Shown here: positions 47,890 to 58,045 of the stretch, one piece after another | Numbering within the stretch: the first letter of the stretch is position 1 | Layout: each line of letters starts with the position of its first letter | Assembly (NCBI RefSeq): GCF_030505615.1 | Contig: NZ_CP129992.1 | Span: 1,116,001 to 1,180,000, forward strand | Direction: 5' to 3' | DNA: 64,000 nt | From: Salinibaculum rarum | Lineage (GTDB): Archaea; Halobacteriota; Halobacteria; Halobacteriales; Haloarculaceae | Made by a program: the position numbers and the translations under genes | The notes under the pieces: model-generated | What the model was told of the DNA's origin: nothing | What the model saw: only the letters and a program-made list of their open reading frames with translations | Databases searched by the model: none

Positions 47890-48045
47890 GCGGTAGGAGC
47901 CACAGCGTGTTCGGGTGTTATTGCTCCCACACGACCCTTCGGGGAGTGCGGAGGGAATTAAATTCGCCTGCCGCCGGTACGCTCCCCGGTTTCGGGGAGA
48001 GGCCAAACGGCGAAGCCCCGCGCCACCGTGCGCGGGGTACTTCAC
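47890..48045 (+). mobile_element. Non-autonomous IS200/IS605-type remnant (copy-2 hairpin)
   Basis: The stretch has the hairpins CTCCCCG-GTTT-CGGGGAG (47982-47999) and CCCCGCGC-CACCGT-GCGCGGGG (48016-48037). The latter is extended by GAAG (48012-48015) and CTTC (48040-48043). This arrangement, ending TACTTCAC, resembles the right end / guide-RNA scaffold of IS200/IS605 (TnpB) elements and their TnpB-less derivatives (PATEs) of haloarchaea. No transposase or TnpB is encoded. Boundaries are approximate. Confidence 0.45.
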
Positions 48046-48078
48046 GCGGCTGTCTCCGCTGTCTGTTATGACGGTGTT

Positions 48079-48549
48079 TCACCCGCTGCCGAAAAACTCC
48101 GCGTGTAGCCTGCGACCGTCGTCGGCTTTGATTCCGCCCACCACATCTGTGATACCGTCGAGAATCGTCGCCGAGTCGACGGTCGACTCCCCGCCGGTGA
48201 ACTCTCGGAGTTCGTCGCCGCTCACGCTGTAGACGACCCGGCCAAAGCCGGCCTGGCACATTCCGCCGGCACACATCGGACAGGGTTCAGTACTCGTGTA
48301 CATCACCGTCTCGGCGCGTGCGGTCGGGTCGAGTTCGCGGGTGGCCCGATGGGCCAGGTGCAACTCCGGATGACGGCGGATGTCGTCTTCTGTGAGAACC
48401 CGGTTCGACGCTTCCATGACGATTTCGTCGTCGCGGACCAGCACGGAGCCAAAGGGCCGGTCGCCACGCTCGACGGCTTCGCGAGCGAGTTCGATGGCTC
48501 TACTCATGTGTGCGTCGTGGTCGAACCTGTCGAAATCTGGGCTGGCCAT
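48079..48549 (-). CDS. Nucleoside deaminase (CDA/TadA-like)
   Basis: The product is 156 residues. Zinc-site motifs are [10 protein letters not shown] (H-x-E) and the PCPMCAGG (PCxxC) motif, with the N-terminal [14 protein letters not shown]. This fits guanine deaminase/TadA-like/riboflavin-type nucleoside deaminases. The substrate is unresolved, since tRNA A34 editing by TadA is not expected in archaea. It borders the mobile patch on its 3' side. Confidence 0.85.
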   Translation of the reverse strand: MASPDFDRFDHDAHMSRAIELAREAVERGDRPFGSVLVRDDEIVMEASNRVLTEDDIRRHPELHLAHRATRELDPTARAETVMYTSTEPCPMCAGGMCQAGFGRVVYSVSGDELREFTGGESTVDSATILDGITDVVGGIKADDGRRLHAEFFGSG

Positions 48550-48631
48550 ACTGACGTGTACGCCCCACAGTAGAAAACGGTCCGGGCTCTCTCCGTCGAA
48601 TAAATCCCCGTCCTGTTACGGGAGCACTGGG

Positions 48632-49648
48632 ATGGGTCGGACGGGCCAAACGCAGGTGATGATTGCGGAAGACGTAACCGACCTCATCGGAGAGACACCG
48701 CTCGTCCGACTGGATACGTTCGCACCGAACCTCGTCGGAAAACTGGAGTTTTTCAACCCGGCAAACTCCGTCAAAGACCGCATCGGGACGGCGATGATCG
48801 ACCACGCCGAACGCGAGGGACTGGTCAACGACGACACCACTATCGTCGAGTCGACCAGCGGCAACACCGGTATCGGACTCGCGGCCGCCTGCGCCGCTCG
48901 CGGCTACGACCTCGTACTCGTCATGCCCGACACGATGAGCGAGGAGCGCCGCACCCTCCTCTCTGCGCTCGGTGCCGAAGTCGTCCTCACCGACGGCGAC
49001 GACGGGATGAACGGGGCCATCGCATACGCCGACGAACTCGCCGCGGAACTCGACCACAGCTACGTCCCACAGCAGTTCAAGAACCCGGCAAACCCCGCCG
49101 TCCACCGCGAGACGACCGGCCCGGAAATCTGGGAGGGCACCGACGGCGAAGTCGACGCCGTCGTCGCCGGCGTCGGGACTGGTGGGACTATCACCGGTGT
49201 CGCTGCTGCACTCAAAGAGGACCGGAACGTTGCCGTCGACATCGTCGGCGTCGAACCGGACCGCTCGGCTGTCCTCTCCGGGGACGACCCCGGCTCGCAC
49301 TCGCTCCAGGGTATCGGCGCCGGGTTCGTTCCCGACATCCTCCGGCCGGAACTGCTCGACGACGTCATCGCGGTCCCGCGGGAAGTCGCCGTCGAGCGCT
49401 CTCGCACCCTCGCCCGCGAGGAGGGGATTCTCGCGGGTATCTCGGCCGGTGCGGCCGTCGAGGCCGGGACGCAGGTGGCGACAGACAATCCGGACGACCT
49501 CGTCGTCACCGTCGTTCCGGACTTCGGAGAGCGGTATCTCTCGACGGACCTCTACGACGCGACGACGGTCACCCACGCGACCGAGGCCGACCCCGAGGAG
49601 TTCGCTGCAAAGCTAGCGGGACGCTTCGAGACGGCGTCGGCAGACTGA
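48632..49648 (+). CDS. cysK: Cysteine synthase (O-acetylserine/phosphoserine sulfhydrylase family)
   Basis: The product is 338 residues from ATG 48632; a second ATG at 48659 gives a core-only start. The box GAATAAATC (48598-48606) lies about 26-34 nt upstream, which favours 48632. PLP fold type II: the lysine motif is [32 protein letters not shown] binds the substrate, and [14 protein letters not shown] the phosphate. It makes cysteine from an activated serine and sulfide. Divergent from the deaminase gene. Confidence 0.9.
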   Translation: MGRTGQTQVMIAEDVTDLIGETPLVRLDTFAPNLVGKLEFFNPANSVKDRIGTAMIDHAEREGLVNDDTTIVESTSGNTGIGLAAACAARGYDLVLVMPDTMSEERRTLLSALGAEVVLTDGDDGMNGAIAYADELAAELDHSYVPQQFKNPANPAVHRETTGPEIWEGTDGEVDAVVAGVGTGGTITGVAAALKEDRNVAVDIVGVEPDRSAVLSGDDPGSHSLQGIGAGFVPDILRPELLDDVIAVPREVAVERSRTLAREEGILAGISAGAAVEAGTQVATDNPDDLVVTVVPDFGERYLSTDLYDATTVTHATEADPEEFAAKLAGRFETASAD

Positions 49649-49649
49649 C

Positions 49650-50435
49650 TCAGACCCGCCCGACGGTCACAAAAAACGGGACGACCTCGCGCTGGCGGTA
49701 CGCTGACGCTTGCATCTGTTCGACGACCGTTCGACCCATCTCTCGCCACTCCTGTCTGAGCGCGTCGAACTCCTCGGCCGTCGTCTCGCCGGCGAGCACT
49801 GTCTCCCGGTCCTCGGTCAATCCCTCGCCGCTGGCTTTGCGCTGGGCCGCACGCAGTGCGTACTCGTCGTACGGTGGCTCGATGGTTCGCTCGTGGTCGT
49901 AGCGCCCGACCGAGATGTCGTCGAGGCCGGCATCGGAAAACACGGCCCTGGCAGCACCGAGACTCGCGTCCGTCTCGACGCCCTGCAGATACAACTTCCG
50001 CGCGCGCCGGGCGAGCGGTGCCTCGGCTTCGACCGTCGAGTCGATGCGCACTGCACTGTTGTCGGGTTCGATGGCGGCCACCCGGCCACGCGAGACGCGA
50101 GCGAACTCCCGGACTGTCGCTTTCGGGTCCGGGAGGTTCACGAGCAACGCCTGACAGACGACGACGTCGAAACTGTCGTCTGCAAACGGCAATCGCGTGG
50201 CATCTCCCTGCACCCGCGACCCGCTGATGTTCGCCAGCAACCCCCCGTCTGCGTCGAGGGCGACCACTTTTCCCGGTGTCTCCTCGCGCAGGACCCGCGT
50301 CAGCGCGCCCGTCCCGGCGCCCACGTCGAGGACGCGCTCACAGGTGTCGAGGCCGAGCGGCGACAGCACCTCTCGGGACCCTTCCCACATGCCCTCCCGG
50401 GTCGTCTGCAGGTACTCGGCACTGAACTCGCGCAC
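49650..50435 (-). CDS. Class I SAM-dependent methyltransferase
   Basis: The product is 261 residues from GTG 50435 (V/M-REFSAEYLQTTREGMWE) or GTG 50441. Motif I is VLDVGAGTGALTRVLRE, followed by VVALDADGG (motif II) and LPFADDSFDVVVCQALLVNL (motif III/IV). A UbiE-like small-molecule methyltransferase is likely, substrate unknown. Convergent with cysK (1-nt gap). Confidence 0.85.
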   Translation of the reverse strand: MREFSAEYLQTTREGMWEGSREVLSPLGLDTCERVLDVGAGTGALTRVLREETPGKVVALDADGGLLANISGSRVQGDATRLPFADDSFDVVVCQALLVNLPDPKATVREFARVSRGRVAAIEPDNSAVRIDSTVEAEAPLARRARKLYLQGVETDASLGAARAVFSDAGLDDISVGRYDHERTIEPPYDEYALRAAQRKASGEGLTEDRETVLAGETTAEEFDALRQEWREMGRTVVEQMQASAYRQREVVPFFVTVGRV

Positions 50436-50476
50436 GCACACCGGTAGTTCGGACGGCGACAAAAAGGCTGGTTTCG

Positions 50477-51310
50477 CTACGCTCGCAGTTCCTTCACGCG
50501 GTCGATGTTCCAGGCGAAGCTTTTCCCGTTCTCGCTTGGCGTCTCGAGGACGAGTGGCACATCTCGGATTGCCTCGTGGTTGACGAACGCTCCCATCCCG
50601 TCGTCGCCGATATGTCCCTCGCCGATGTGGGCGTGTTCGTCCTTGTTGGTCCCACACTCGTGTTTGGAGTCGTTGAGGTGGACACAGGCCAGCGCGTCGA
50701 GTCCCACCACCTCGTCGAACTCGGCGATGGTCGCGTTGACTCCCTCGGGCGTCGAGAGGTCATACCCCGCAGCGAAGGCGTGAGCGGTGTCGAGGCAGAC
50801 TTCGAGGTCCTGTTCGCTGCGGTCGAGCACTGCCGCCAGGTGTTCGAAGTCGCCGCCGAGTTTCGTTCCGCTGCCGGCGTCCGACTCGACGAGGACGGTC
50901 ACGCCCTCGGGAACGTCGAGTTCGTCGAGTGCGCTGGCGGCGTTGTCGAGTCCCTGTTCGACGCCCGCGCCCGTGTGTGCACCCAGATGGACGTTGACGT
51001 ACTCGATGCCGAGACGGTCTGCGGCGTCGACTTCTTTTTGCATCGAGCCGATGGACTTCTCGCGGAGGTCGTCTTTGGGCGTACAGAGGTTGACGAGATA
51101 CGAGGAGTGGATGACCCAGGGCCCGATGTCGTTGTCGGCGCTCTGTTCGCGAAACTGCGTCGCGTTCTCGTCCTCGATGTTGGGGTCCTGCCAGACCTGT
51201 GGGGAGTGTGAGAAAATCTGGCCGCAGTTGCCGCTGTACTCGCGTTGCTCCTCGACAGCGTTGTGGACGCCACCGGCAATCGAAGTGTGGGCGCCGACTC
51301 GGAGTGTCAT
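50477..51310 (-). CDS. nfo: Endonuclease IV
   Basis: The product is 277 residues, the standard TIM-barrel length. It cleaves abasic sites in base-excision repair with three zinc ions. Motifs are [43 protein letters not shown] (His/Glu ligands), [18 protein letters not shown] (His), [13 protein letters not shown] and [24 protein letters not shown], mentioned for Asp-His-His ligands. Confidence 0.95.
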   Translation of the reverse strand: MTLRVGAHTSIAGGVHNAVEEQREYSGNCGQIFSHSPQVWQDPNIEDENATQFREQSADNDIGPWVIHSSYLVNLCTPKDDLREKSIGSMQKEVDAADRLGIEYVNVHLGAHTGAGVEQGLDNAASALDELDVPEGVTVLVESDAGSGTKLGGDFEHLAAVLDRSEQDLEVCLDTAHAFAAGYDLSTPEGVNATIAEFDEVVGLDALACVHLNDSKHECGTNKDEHAHIGEGHIGDDGMGAFVNHEAIRDVPLVLETPSENGKSFAWNIDRVKELRA

Positions 51311-51358
51311 TGTTCGGTGGTCGGCCCGCGCCCGCTTAGAAATGTCGTTGTCGGATAC

Positions 51359-52174
51359 TCACGCTGTCGGCGGCGCTTCCCGGTCGACGGTCCAGTCTTC
51401 GTTTGCGTACTTTTGCTCTGCCCGCGCGTTCGCCCGGTCGAGTTCTTCTTCGGCAAACGTTCCCTCGTGGGCACTACACCACTCTCCGAGTATGGTTTCG
51501 AGTGTCTCGACTGCCTCTGCTCGGTCGATACCTGCCTGTTCGCGAACCGACGTGACCCGCTCGCGGAAGGTGTCGCTGTCCGGTGGATCGGCGAAGGCTT
51601 CGAGGTGTCGGTCCGGAGTTCGAGCAAACGTAATCGAGCCGTGCTGGATGACGGCATCACGCTGGCGGTACTGTGCGTTCCCGCTAATCTTGCGGCCGTC
51701 TCCGGCCAGGACATCGTGGGCGGGATGCAGTTCCCGGAGATAACAGGCGGGTTCGTGGATGGCCGGCCGTTCGTCTTCGGCGAAGTACGCGTCGACGCCC
51801 ATCCGGTCGAACGCCTCGATGAGCGGCTGACACAGCAATTCGTAGGAGTCCATCAGATTTCCCGGTAACTCGTCGGCCGGCGCGACGATAGAGTAGGAGA
51901 TGTCGCCGACGGCGTCGTGATAAATCGCCCCGCCGCCGGTGGGTCGACGGGTAACCGTGATACCCTCCCGCTCGCAAAACTCCCAGTCGATTGTCTCGGG
52001 GTCCTGGTGGTAGCCAAGCGAGAGCGTGCTCGGCTCCCAGCTGTAGACGCGAACGGTCCGAACGCCGTCGTCGGCTGCCGTCTCGGCGGCAATCTCGTCC
52101 AGTGCCATATTGAGTGGGCCGGGCCGGGGAGTCTCCCGGACCAGCCGCCACTCCCTGTCGGCCACCTCGGTCAT
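51359..52174 (-). CDS. lplA: Lipoate-protein ligase A family
   Basis: The product is 271 residues from ATG 52174 (MTEVADREWRLVRETPRPG). RRPTGGGAIYHD is the lipoyl-AMP loop, KISGNAQYRQRDAVIQHGSI holds the catalytic Lys, and GPLNMALDEIAAE the N-terminal helix. The single-chain C-terminal LplB-like part is short. It lipoylates dehydrogenase or glycine-cleavage proteins. Upstream reading frame would add 23 residues with no homology. Confidence 0.85.
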   Translation of the reverse strand: MTEVADREWRLVRETPRPGPLNMALDEIAAETAADDGVRTVRVYSWEPSTLSLGYHQDPETIDWEFCEREGITVTRRPTGGGAIYHDAVGDISYSIVAPADELPGNLMDSYELLCQPLIEAFDRMGVDAYFAEDERPAIHEPACYLRELHPAHDVLAGDGRKISGNAQYRQRDAVIQHGSITFARTPDRHLEAFADPPDSDTFRERVTSVREQAGIDRAEAVETLETILGEWCSAHEGTFAEEELDRANARAEQKYANEDWTVDREAPPTA

Positions 52175-52267
52175 GGCCGTCGATAGACTCGCCGACGGGA
52201 AAGCGATTGTGGAAGTACCTTCGTGGGCATCCGACAGACGCAACTATCTGGCACTCGCAGGCCGGGT

Positions 52268-52669
52268 ATGGCCGAGTTCAACTACGAGAACGAGATAGAC
52301 GTGCGCTTTCGGGACTTCGATATGATGGACCACGTCAACAACGCCGTGTACGCGACGTACCTAGAGCAGACTCGCGTCGAGTACATCGAAGACGTCGTCC
52401 AGGAGCCGCTGATGGACACTGGGGCCGTCGTCGCGGACCTCCATCTCGACTTCGAGCGGCCAATCGACTTCGGCGAGAGCGTGACTGTCGCCGTTCGCGC
52501 CGGCGAACTCGGAACCTCCTCGATTCCCCTGGAGTACGAGATTCGCGCCGACGGCGAGGTGGCCGCGACCGGAGAGACGCTGATGGTCACCTTCGACCAG
52601 GAGGCCGGGGAACCGACGCCGATTCCCGACGCCTGGCGCGAGCGCATCGAGGCCCACGAGGGCCGATAA
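52268..52669 (+). CDS. Acyl-CoA thioesterase, hotdog fold
   Basis: The product is 133 residues from ATG 52268 (MAEFNYENEIDVRFRDFDMMDHV). The 4-hydroxybenzoyl-CoA-thioesterase-type motif RFRDFDMMDHVNNAVYATYLEQTRVEY, cited for its catalytic Asp in RDFD..DHVNN, is clear. The following AVVADLHLDFERPIDFGE matches. It is divergent from lplA. Confidence 0.9.
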   Translation: MAEFNYENEIDVRFRDFDMMDHVNNAVYATYLEQTRVEYIEDVVQEPLMDTGAVVADLHLDFERPIDFGESVTVAVRAGELGTSSIPLEYEIRADGEVAATGETLMVTFDQEAGEPTPIPDAWRERIEAHEGR

Positions 52670-52738
52670 CCCCGCTCTCCCTGCCGGGGTCATATTGTCA
52701 CGCCCGCCTTTTTTACGCTCGCCTGTCTCTGGTCGCGT

Positions 52739-53716
52739 ATGCCGACTGGCGTACTCGTTCCCGAACACCACGACGACGTGACGGCTTTTGCCGAACGCGC
52801 GGAGCGTCTGGACTACGATTCGCTGTGGATGCCCGAACTCTGGGGGCGGGACGCCTTTCTCTCGCTCACCCGGGCGGCGACTGTCACCAGCGACCTGACG
52901 CTCGGTACTGCTATCGTCAACGCCTATGGCCGCTCTCCGGCCACGCTCGCACAGGCCGCCGCGACGCTTGCCGACACCGCGGACGGACAGGTCCGTCTCG
53001 GCATCGGGACGAGCACGCAGAAAGTCGTCGAAGACCTCCACGGAATGGCCTTCGACAATCCGCCACGGCGACTCCACGAAACCGTCGAACTGACCAAGCG
53101 ATTCCTCTCGGCCGACGGCAGAGTTTCCTACGAAGGCAAAGTGTTCGATGTCGCTGATTTCCCGTCGCTGGATGCCGATGTACCGGTTTATGCGGCCGCG
53201 CTCGGCCCCTCGAATCGGCGTGCGACCGGCCGGACAGCCGACGGCTGGCTCCCGCACAACATCCCCTTTGGCCGACTCGACGAGGCCTTCGAGACTATCG
53301 CCGAGACGGCGCGGGAGGTGGGCCGTGACCCCGATGCTATCGACGTCGCACCGTACGTTCCGGCGGCGGTCAGCGACGACCCCCAGGAGGCGATACGGGC
53401 GGTTCGCGGGCATCTCGCCTACTACGTCGGGAGCGGCGAGGGCTACCGGAAGGCAGTCGCTAAATCGTTCCCCGACGCCGCCGATGCTGTCGCGGAGGCG
53501 TGGCGGGCGGGTGACCGCGAGAGTGCCCGTGACGCTGTCACCGAGGAGATGATAGCACAGCTGGCCGTCGCGGGTACGCCCGCGAACGCGCGCGAACAGT
53601 TCGAACGCGTGGCTGCACGCGATATTGTCGACCAGCCGCTACTGGTAATTCCTAACGGAACGCCCGACCCCGTCGTCGACCAGACCGTCGAGGAGCTGGC
53701 GCCGGCAAAGCGGTAG
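52739..53716 (+). CDS. LLM-class F420/flavin-dependent oxidoreductase
   Basis: The product is 325 residues, a TIM-barrel of the luciferase-like monooxygenase class. Support comes from [53 protein letters not shown] and [25 protein letters not shown]. In haloarchaea most bind F420. The substrate is unknown. It is on the same strand as the thioesterase, 69 nt downstream. Confidence 0.85.
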   Translation: MPTGVLVPEHHDDVTAFAERAERLDYDSLWMPELWGRDAFLSLTRAATVTSDLTLGTAIVNAYGRSPATLAQAAATLADTADGQVRLGIGTSTQKVVEDLHGMAFDNPPRRLHETVELTKRFLSADGRVSYEGKVFDVADFPSLDADVPVYAAALGPSNRRATGRTADGWLPHNIPFGRLDEAFETIAETAREVGRDPDAIDVAPYVPAAVSDDPQEAIRAVRGHLAYYVGSGEGYRKAVAKSFPDAADAVAEAWRAGDRESARDAVTEEMIAQLAVAGTPANAREQFERVAARDIVDQPLLVIPNGTPDPVVDQTVEELAPAKR

Positions 53717-53762
53717 CCGGGCAAGCGCACGGCTCAAGTCTCTCCAGCCCGACCCACAGCTA

Positions 53763-55823
53763 ATGAGCGACAGCGGCGGCCCTCTCTCCCCCGACCGACC
53801 GGACGTGGACCGCGATTTCCGTGTAGACGCGCCCTTCGACCCAGCGGGCGACCAGCCCGAGGCTATCGAACAGCTGGCCGCGGGCTACCAGCAGGGGATG
53901 GACAAACAGACGCTCCTCGGTGTCACCGGCTCCGGGAAGACAAACACCGTCTCCTGGGTCATCGAGGAGATTCAGCAACCGACGCTGGTCATCGCACACA
54001 ACAAAACGCTCGCGGCGCAACTCTACGAGGAGTTTCGCGAACTGTTTCCGGACAACGCCGTCGAGTACTTCGTCTCCTACTACGACTACTACCAGCCCGA
54101 AGCCTACGTCGAACAGACCGACACCTACATCGACAAGGACGCCTCCATCAACGACGAAATCGACCGCTTGCGCCACTCTGCGACCCGGTCGCTGCTGACC
54201 CGTGACGACGTCATCGTCGTCGCCTCAGTCTCTGCTATTTACGGGCTGGGTGACCCCCGAAACTACATCGACATGTCCCTGCGCATCGAGCAGGGTCAGA
54301 CGATAGACCGGGACGAACTACTGGGTCGGCTTGTCGACCTGAACTACGAGCGCAACGACGTGGACTTCACCCAGGGGACCTTCCGCGTGCGCGGGGACAC
54401 GGTCGAAATCTACCCGATGTACGGCCGCTACGCGCTCCGGGTGGAATTTTGGGGTGACGAAATCGACCGCATCCGGAAACTCGATCCCCTCGACGGCGAC
54501 GTAAAGAGTGAGGAACCCGCGGCGCTGGTCCACCCCGCAGAGCACTACTCGATTCCCGAACAGCGCCTCGAACGCGCGATGGGCGAGATTCGCGACCTGC
54601 TCGACGACCGCATTCGCTACTTCGAACGACAGGGCGATATGGTCGCCGCCCAGCGCATCGAGGAGCGCACGACCTTCGACCTGGAGATGATGGAGGAGAC
54701 CGGGTACTGCTCGGGCATCGAGAACTACTCGCTTCACCTCTCGGACCGCGAATCCGGCGAGGCGCCCTACACGCTGCTCGATTACTTCCCCGACGACTTC
54801 CTCACCGTTGTCGACGAGTCCCACCAGACGATTCCACAGATTCGCGGGCAGTTCGCCGGCGACAAATCTCGAAAAGAGAGCCTCGTCGAGAACGGCTTCC
54901 GGCTGCCGACGGCGTTTGACAACCGGCCGCTGACCTTCGAGGAGTTCGAGGAAAAAACGGACCAGACGCTGTACGTCTCGGCGACACCCGGCGACTACGA
55001 GCGCGAGACCAGCGAGCAGGTCGTCGAACAGATTGTGCGCCCGACCTATCTCGTCGACCCCGAAATCGAGGTGGCAGACGCTGAGAGTCAGGTCGAAAAT
55101 CTCATCGAGCGCCTGCAGTCGCTCCCCGACGAGGAGCGTGCGCTCGTGACCACACTCACGAAACGGATGGCCGAAGACCTCACCGAGTATCTCGAAGAGG
55201 CCGGCCTCGACGTGGCCTACATGCACGACGAGACTGACACCCTCGAACGCCACGAACTCATCCGATCGCTGCGCCTCGGAGAAATCGATACCCTCGTCGG
55301 CATCAACCTGCTCCGTGAGGGACTAGACATCCCGGAGGTGTCGCTGGTGGCGATTCTCGATGCCGACCAGGAGGGGTTCCTGCGCTCGGAGACGACGCTC
55401 GTCCAGACGATGGGTCGGGCCGCTCGCAACGTTAACGGGACGGTCGTCCTCTACGCCGACGAACCCAGTTCGGCGATGCAGGCGGCAATCGAGGAGACCC
55501 AGCGCCGCCGCCGCATTCAGCGCGAGTACAACGAGGAACACGGCCACGAGCCCACGACAATCGAGAAGGCAGTCGGCGAGACGAACCTGCCGGGGAGCAA
55601 GACCGACACCGGCGGTGCATCGGAGTTTGCCCCCGACGATGAAGAGGACGCGGCACGGGTCATCGAGGAACTTGAGACGCGGATGCAGGAGGCCGCGGAC
55701 AATCTGGAGTTCGAACTCGCTGCCGACATCCGTGACCGGATTCGGGAAGTTCGCGAGGAGTACGACCTGCAGACCACCGCCGACGACGACGGCGTTCCCG
55801 CACCGGGCCCCGACGAGTTCTAA
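53763..55823 (+). CDS. uvrB: UvrABC system protein B
   Basis: The product is 686 residues, normal for UvrB. It verifies damage and loads UvrC. The Walker A is [15 protein letters not shown] near residue 50. The beta-hairpin region [21 protein letters not shown] is recognised by its tyrosines. DEXX box [10 protein letters not shown] and helicase motif [10 protein letters not shown] follow. The C-terminal UVR motif is [15 protein letters not shown]. The source is bacterial-type, found in haloarchaea through ancient transfer. Confidence 0.95.
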   Translation: MSDSGGPLSPDRPDVDRDFRVDAPFDPAGDQPEAIEQLAAGYQQGMDKQTLLGVTGSGKTNTVSWVIEEIQQPTLVIAHNKTLAAQLYEEFRELFPDNAVEYFVSYYDYYQPEAYVEQTDTYIDKDASINDEIDRLRHSATRSLLTRDDVIVVASVSAIYGLGDPRNYIDMSLRIEQGQTIDRDELLGRLVDLNYERNDVDFTQGTFRVRGDTVEIYPMYGRYALRVEFWGDEIDRIRKLDPLDGDVKSEEPAALVHPAEHYSIPEQRLERAMGEIRDLLDDRIRYFERQGDMVAAQRIEERTTFDLEMMEETGYCSGIENYSLHLSDRESGEAPYTLLDYFPDDFLTVVDESHQTIPQIRGQFAGDKSRKESLVENGFRLPTAFDNRPLTFEEFEEKTDQTLYVSATPGDYERETSEQVVEQIVRPTYLVDPEIEVADAESQVENLIERLQSLPDEERALVTTLTKRMAEDLTEYLEEAGLDVAYMHDETDTLERHELIRSLRLGEIDTLVGINLLREGLDIPEVSLVAILDADQEGFLRSETTLVQTMGRAARNVNGTVVLYADEPSSAMQAAIEETQRRRRIQREYNEEHGHEPTTIEKAVGETNLPGSKTDTGGASEFAPDDEEDAARVIEELETRMQEAADNLEFELAADIRDRIREVREEYDLQTTADDDGVPAPGPDEF

Positions 55824-55896
55824 CCGGGGCTGGGAGACCTGCGGTACCGCCTGTCAAACCCTGTAACTCTTTTCGCGTGCGTCCGAACGAATCGGT

Positions 55897-56781
55897 ATGG
55901 ATTCACGAGCGGGCACCGCGGCGATGCTAGACGCTGGTGGCGCGACCATTTCCGACGAGACGGTAACCGTCGACGGCAACCGAATCCACTACCTAACAGG
56001 CGGAACTAGTGGGCCACCGCTCGTCTTGCTCCACGGTGGCATCATCGACGCCGCGCATATCTCCTGGGGCGAACTGCTCGGGCCGCTGGCCGAACAGACG
56101 CGCGTCTACGCGCTGGACCTGCCGGGCTACGGGACGAGTGAGATGCCCGACGGTCCGCTCACGATGGAATCACAAGTCGACGCGGTCAGGTCTTTTCTCG
56201 ACACGGTCGACATCGAGGACCCAGTGGTCGCCGGTACCTCGATGGGTGGTGGAATCGCAATCGGTCTGGCACTTGCTCATCCTGACTGTCTCTCTCAGGT
56301 CGTCGCCCTGGAACCGTTCGCACTCGGCAGTCAACTCCCAAACGGCTTGCTGACCTGGCTTCTGGCGAAGGTTCAGGTGACAAATCACCTCTCGGTTGCG
56401 TTGATGCGCCGGAGCCGCGGCTTCGTCGAACAGTCACTCGACGGCCTCACCGCAGACAGCAGCACGCTCTCCGAAGCGACGGTCGACCGAGTTATCGCGG
56501 AGGTCAAGCGCCCTGGTGCCGGCGCGGCGTTTCGGAAGTTCCGCGCCGCCGAAGTCACGTGGCACGGCTACCGGACTGACTACTCCGACCGAGTCTCGGA
56601 ATTGTCCGTTCCAGTCCAGTACGTCCACGGCGCCGAAGACGACCTGCTGCCACCACGCTGGTCCGAGCGTGCGGCCGAACGCACACCAGCGGATGACCTC
56701 CACATCTTGGACGAGTGTGGTCACCTCGCTCCACTCGAACGACCTGGCGAGGTGGCTGCCATCATCCGCGACACTCTCTGA
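55897..56781 (+). CDS. Alpha/beta hydrolase
   Basis: The product is 294 residues. LLHGGIIDAAHISWGE supplies the oxyanion turn, VVAGTSMGGGIAIGLAL the nucleophile Ser in GxSxG, VHGAEDDLLPPRW the Asp, and DECGHLAPLERP the His. The fold is of the haloalkane-dehalogenase/esterase type; substrate unknown. It is a single gene before the mobile-element region. Confidence 0.85.
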   Translation: MDSRAGTAAMLDAGGATISDETVTVDGNRIHYLTGGTSGPPLVLLHGGIIDAAHISWGELLGPLAEQTRVYALDLPGYGTSEMPDGPLTMESQVDAVRSFLDTVDIEDPVVAGTSMGGGIAIGLALAHPDCLSQVVALEPFALGSQLPNGLLTWLLAKVQVTNHLSVALMRRSRGFVEQSLDGLTADSSTLSEATVDRVIAEVKRPGAGAAFRKFRAAEVTWHGYRTDYSDRVSELSVPVQYVHGAEDDLLPPRWSERAAERTPADDLHILDECGHLAPLERPGEVAAIIRDTL

Positions 56782-56863
56782 CTTCTGGAGAAACCTTCCG
56801 TCACTGGCTCTTCCGACTATTCTTCGGGCTTTCGCCGTCGGTGGTGGTGTGGCTGTCTCTGCC

Positions 56864-56894
56864 GTATTTGATATAGCGGAATAACATTTATGCC
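56864..56894 (+). repeat. Left arm of a 31-nt imperfect inverted repeat bracketing 56.86-58.54 kb
   Basis: It reads GTATTTGATATAGCGGAATA followed by ACATTTATGCC. It matches the reverse complement of 58514-58544 at 25 of 31 positions. It includes a TATA-like GATATA and an ATG (56890), 12 codons before the IS5-type insertion. Such a pair could be the ends of an older element, or two inward-facing promoters of related sequence. Confidence 0.55.
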
Positions 56895-56916
56895 GGATTT
56901 TTCGGCCGATATTGCT

Positions 56917-56924
56917 CTTCTGAT
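56917..56924 (+). repeat. 8-bp target-site duplication, left copy
   Basis: CTTCTGAT directly precedes the IS left end and is repeated at 58038-58045 directly after the right end. Confidence 0.95.
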
Positions 56925-58037
56925 GGCGGGCGTGCAGAATAGTTAGCACGGCTCTGCTGGCTGATCAGCGATTCTGGAGGATCGATAGGAACTCTCTCGG
57001 AGATGAGGCAGGGACAGTGAGATGTGTCAACCACTACCCTGCCACACCAAGATACGATCACAGAGGTCTTGAAATCACTGGAAACCGAGACAACAGTACT
57101 ATTCGAACATCTTGATCTCCAGTTTCTCTATGAATTCCCCGTGTTCGCCCCCGATCCGCGGGGGCGAACGCGGGAGTTCCATCCACCTGAACTGTTCCGA
57201 GGATTGCTTCACTGCTTCTACAACAGAATCTACGAACCAGAAGCGATGGCTCAAGAACTCGCCAACGATGATGTCTGGCGTGTCTGCGAGTTCGAGCGAC
57301 CGCCGTCACGGCGGACGATTGGCCGGTTTATCGACGATCTCTCTGGTGTCGTTGAGGAAGTCTTCTCACGAATTCTTCAGCAGGTGCTTGTCCGGGTTGA
57401 ACTGGGTTCTTGCTTTCGGATTGACGGCACCGATGTCCGGGCGCCTCGCCCGGACGAGGATGCCTCGTGGAACTACGACAGTACAGCTGAGGAGACTTAC
57501 TACGGCTACGGTTGCTGTCTGGTGACGACCGACAACAACATCCCGATTGCCGCAGAGTTCACAGATGAGAAATCTGTGGACAAGGCGACGGCGAGGCGCA
57601 TCACACAGGATGCGCTCGCCGTCAAAAAGCCAGTCACGTTCGTTGGTGACGCAGAGTTCGACATGTTGGACTGGCACGACGACCTGATTGAAGCAGGCGT
57701 CGTGCCAGTGGTTCCGTACAATCCACGGAACACAAATGATCCACCAGATATCGAGTACCGCATCCAGAAACGAATCAAGGAACATAGCGACACTGTCCGC
57801 GTCTGGGAAAAGCAGCTTGACGACACCTACGATAACCGGTCACAGGTCGAAACAGCAATCGGCGTGTGCAAGGATCTCGGCCTCGGGACTCCGCAAGTCC
57901 GAGGCCGAGAACGGGCAAAAACTCACGTCTTCGTCGCTCTCTGTCTTCGTTTGGCTGTCGTCATCGCTAACCATGAACGAGGAGGTGACATCGCAAGTCC
58001 GATCGTTGAGCTATGAGAACTCTTCTGCACGCCCGCC
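56925..58037 (+). mobile_element. Complete IS5-family insertion sequence, 1113 bp
   Basis: The ends are inverted repeats: left GGCGGGCGTGCAGAATAGTT, right (reversed) GGCGGGCGTGCAGAAGAGTT, 19 of 20 identical. An 8-bp CTTCTGAT duplication flanks it. Length and 8-bp duplication fit the ISH1-like group of IS5. The single transposase gene is intact, so the insertion appears recent. Confidence 0.95.
57024..58016 (+). CDS. IS5-family transposase
   Basis: The product is 330 residues from a GTG at 57024 (V/M-STTTLPHQDTITEVLKSL). The DDE residues lie in FRIDGTDVRAP, VTFVGDAEFDMLDW and SQVETAIGVCKDLG. The N-terminal region RGRTREFHPPELFRGLLHCFY is typical of IS4/IS5-type haloarchaeal transposases. The frame is uninterrupted, with DDE order and spacing suitable for activity. 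Confidence 0.9.
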   Translation: MSTTTLPHQDTITEVLKSLETETTVLFEHLDLQFLYEFPVFAPDPRGRTREFHPPELFRGLLHCFYNRIYEPEAMAQELANDDVWRVCEFERPPSRRTIGRFIDDLSGVVEEVFSRILQQVLVRVELGSCFRIDGTDVRAPRPDEDASWNYDSTAEETYYGYGCCLVTTDNNIPIAAEFTDEKSVDKATARRITQDALAVKKPVTFVGDAEFDMLDWHDDLIEAGVVPVVPYNPRNTNDPPDIEYRIQKRIKEHSDTVRVWEKQLDDTYDNRSQVETAIGVCKDLGLGTPQVRGRERAKTHVFVALCLRLAVVIANHERGGDIASPIVEL

Positions 58038-58045
58038 CTTCTGAT
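58038..58045 (+). repeat. 8-bp target-site duplication, right copy
   Basis: CTTCTGAT, identical to 56917-56924. Joining the two flanks restores MPDFSADIALLMASWYG... in one frame. Confidence 0.95.
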
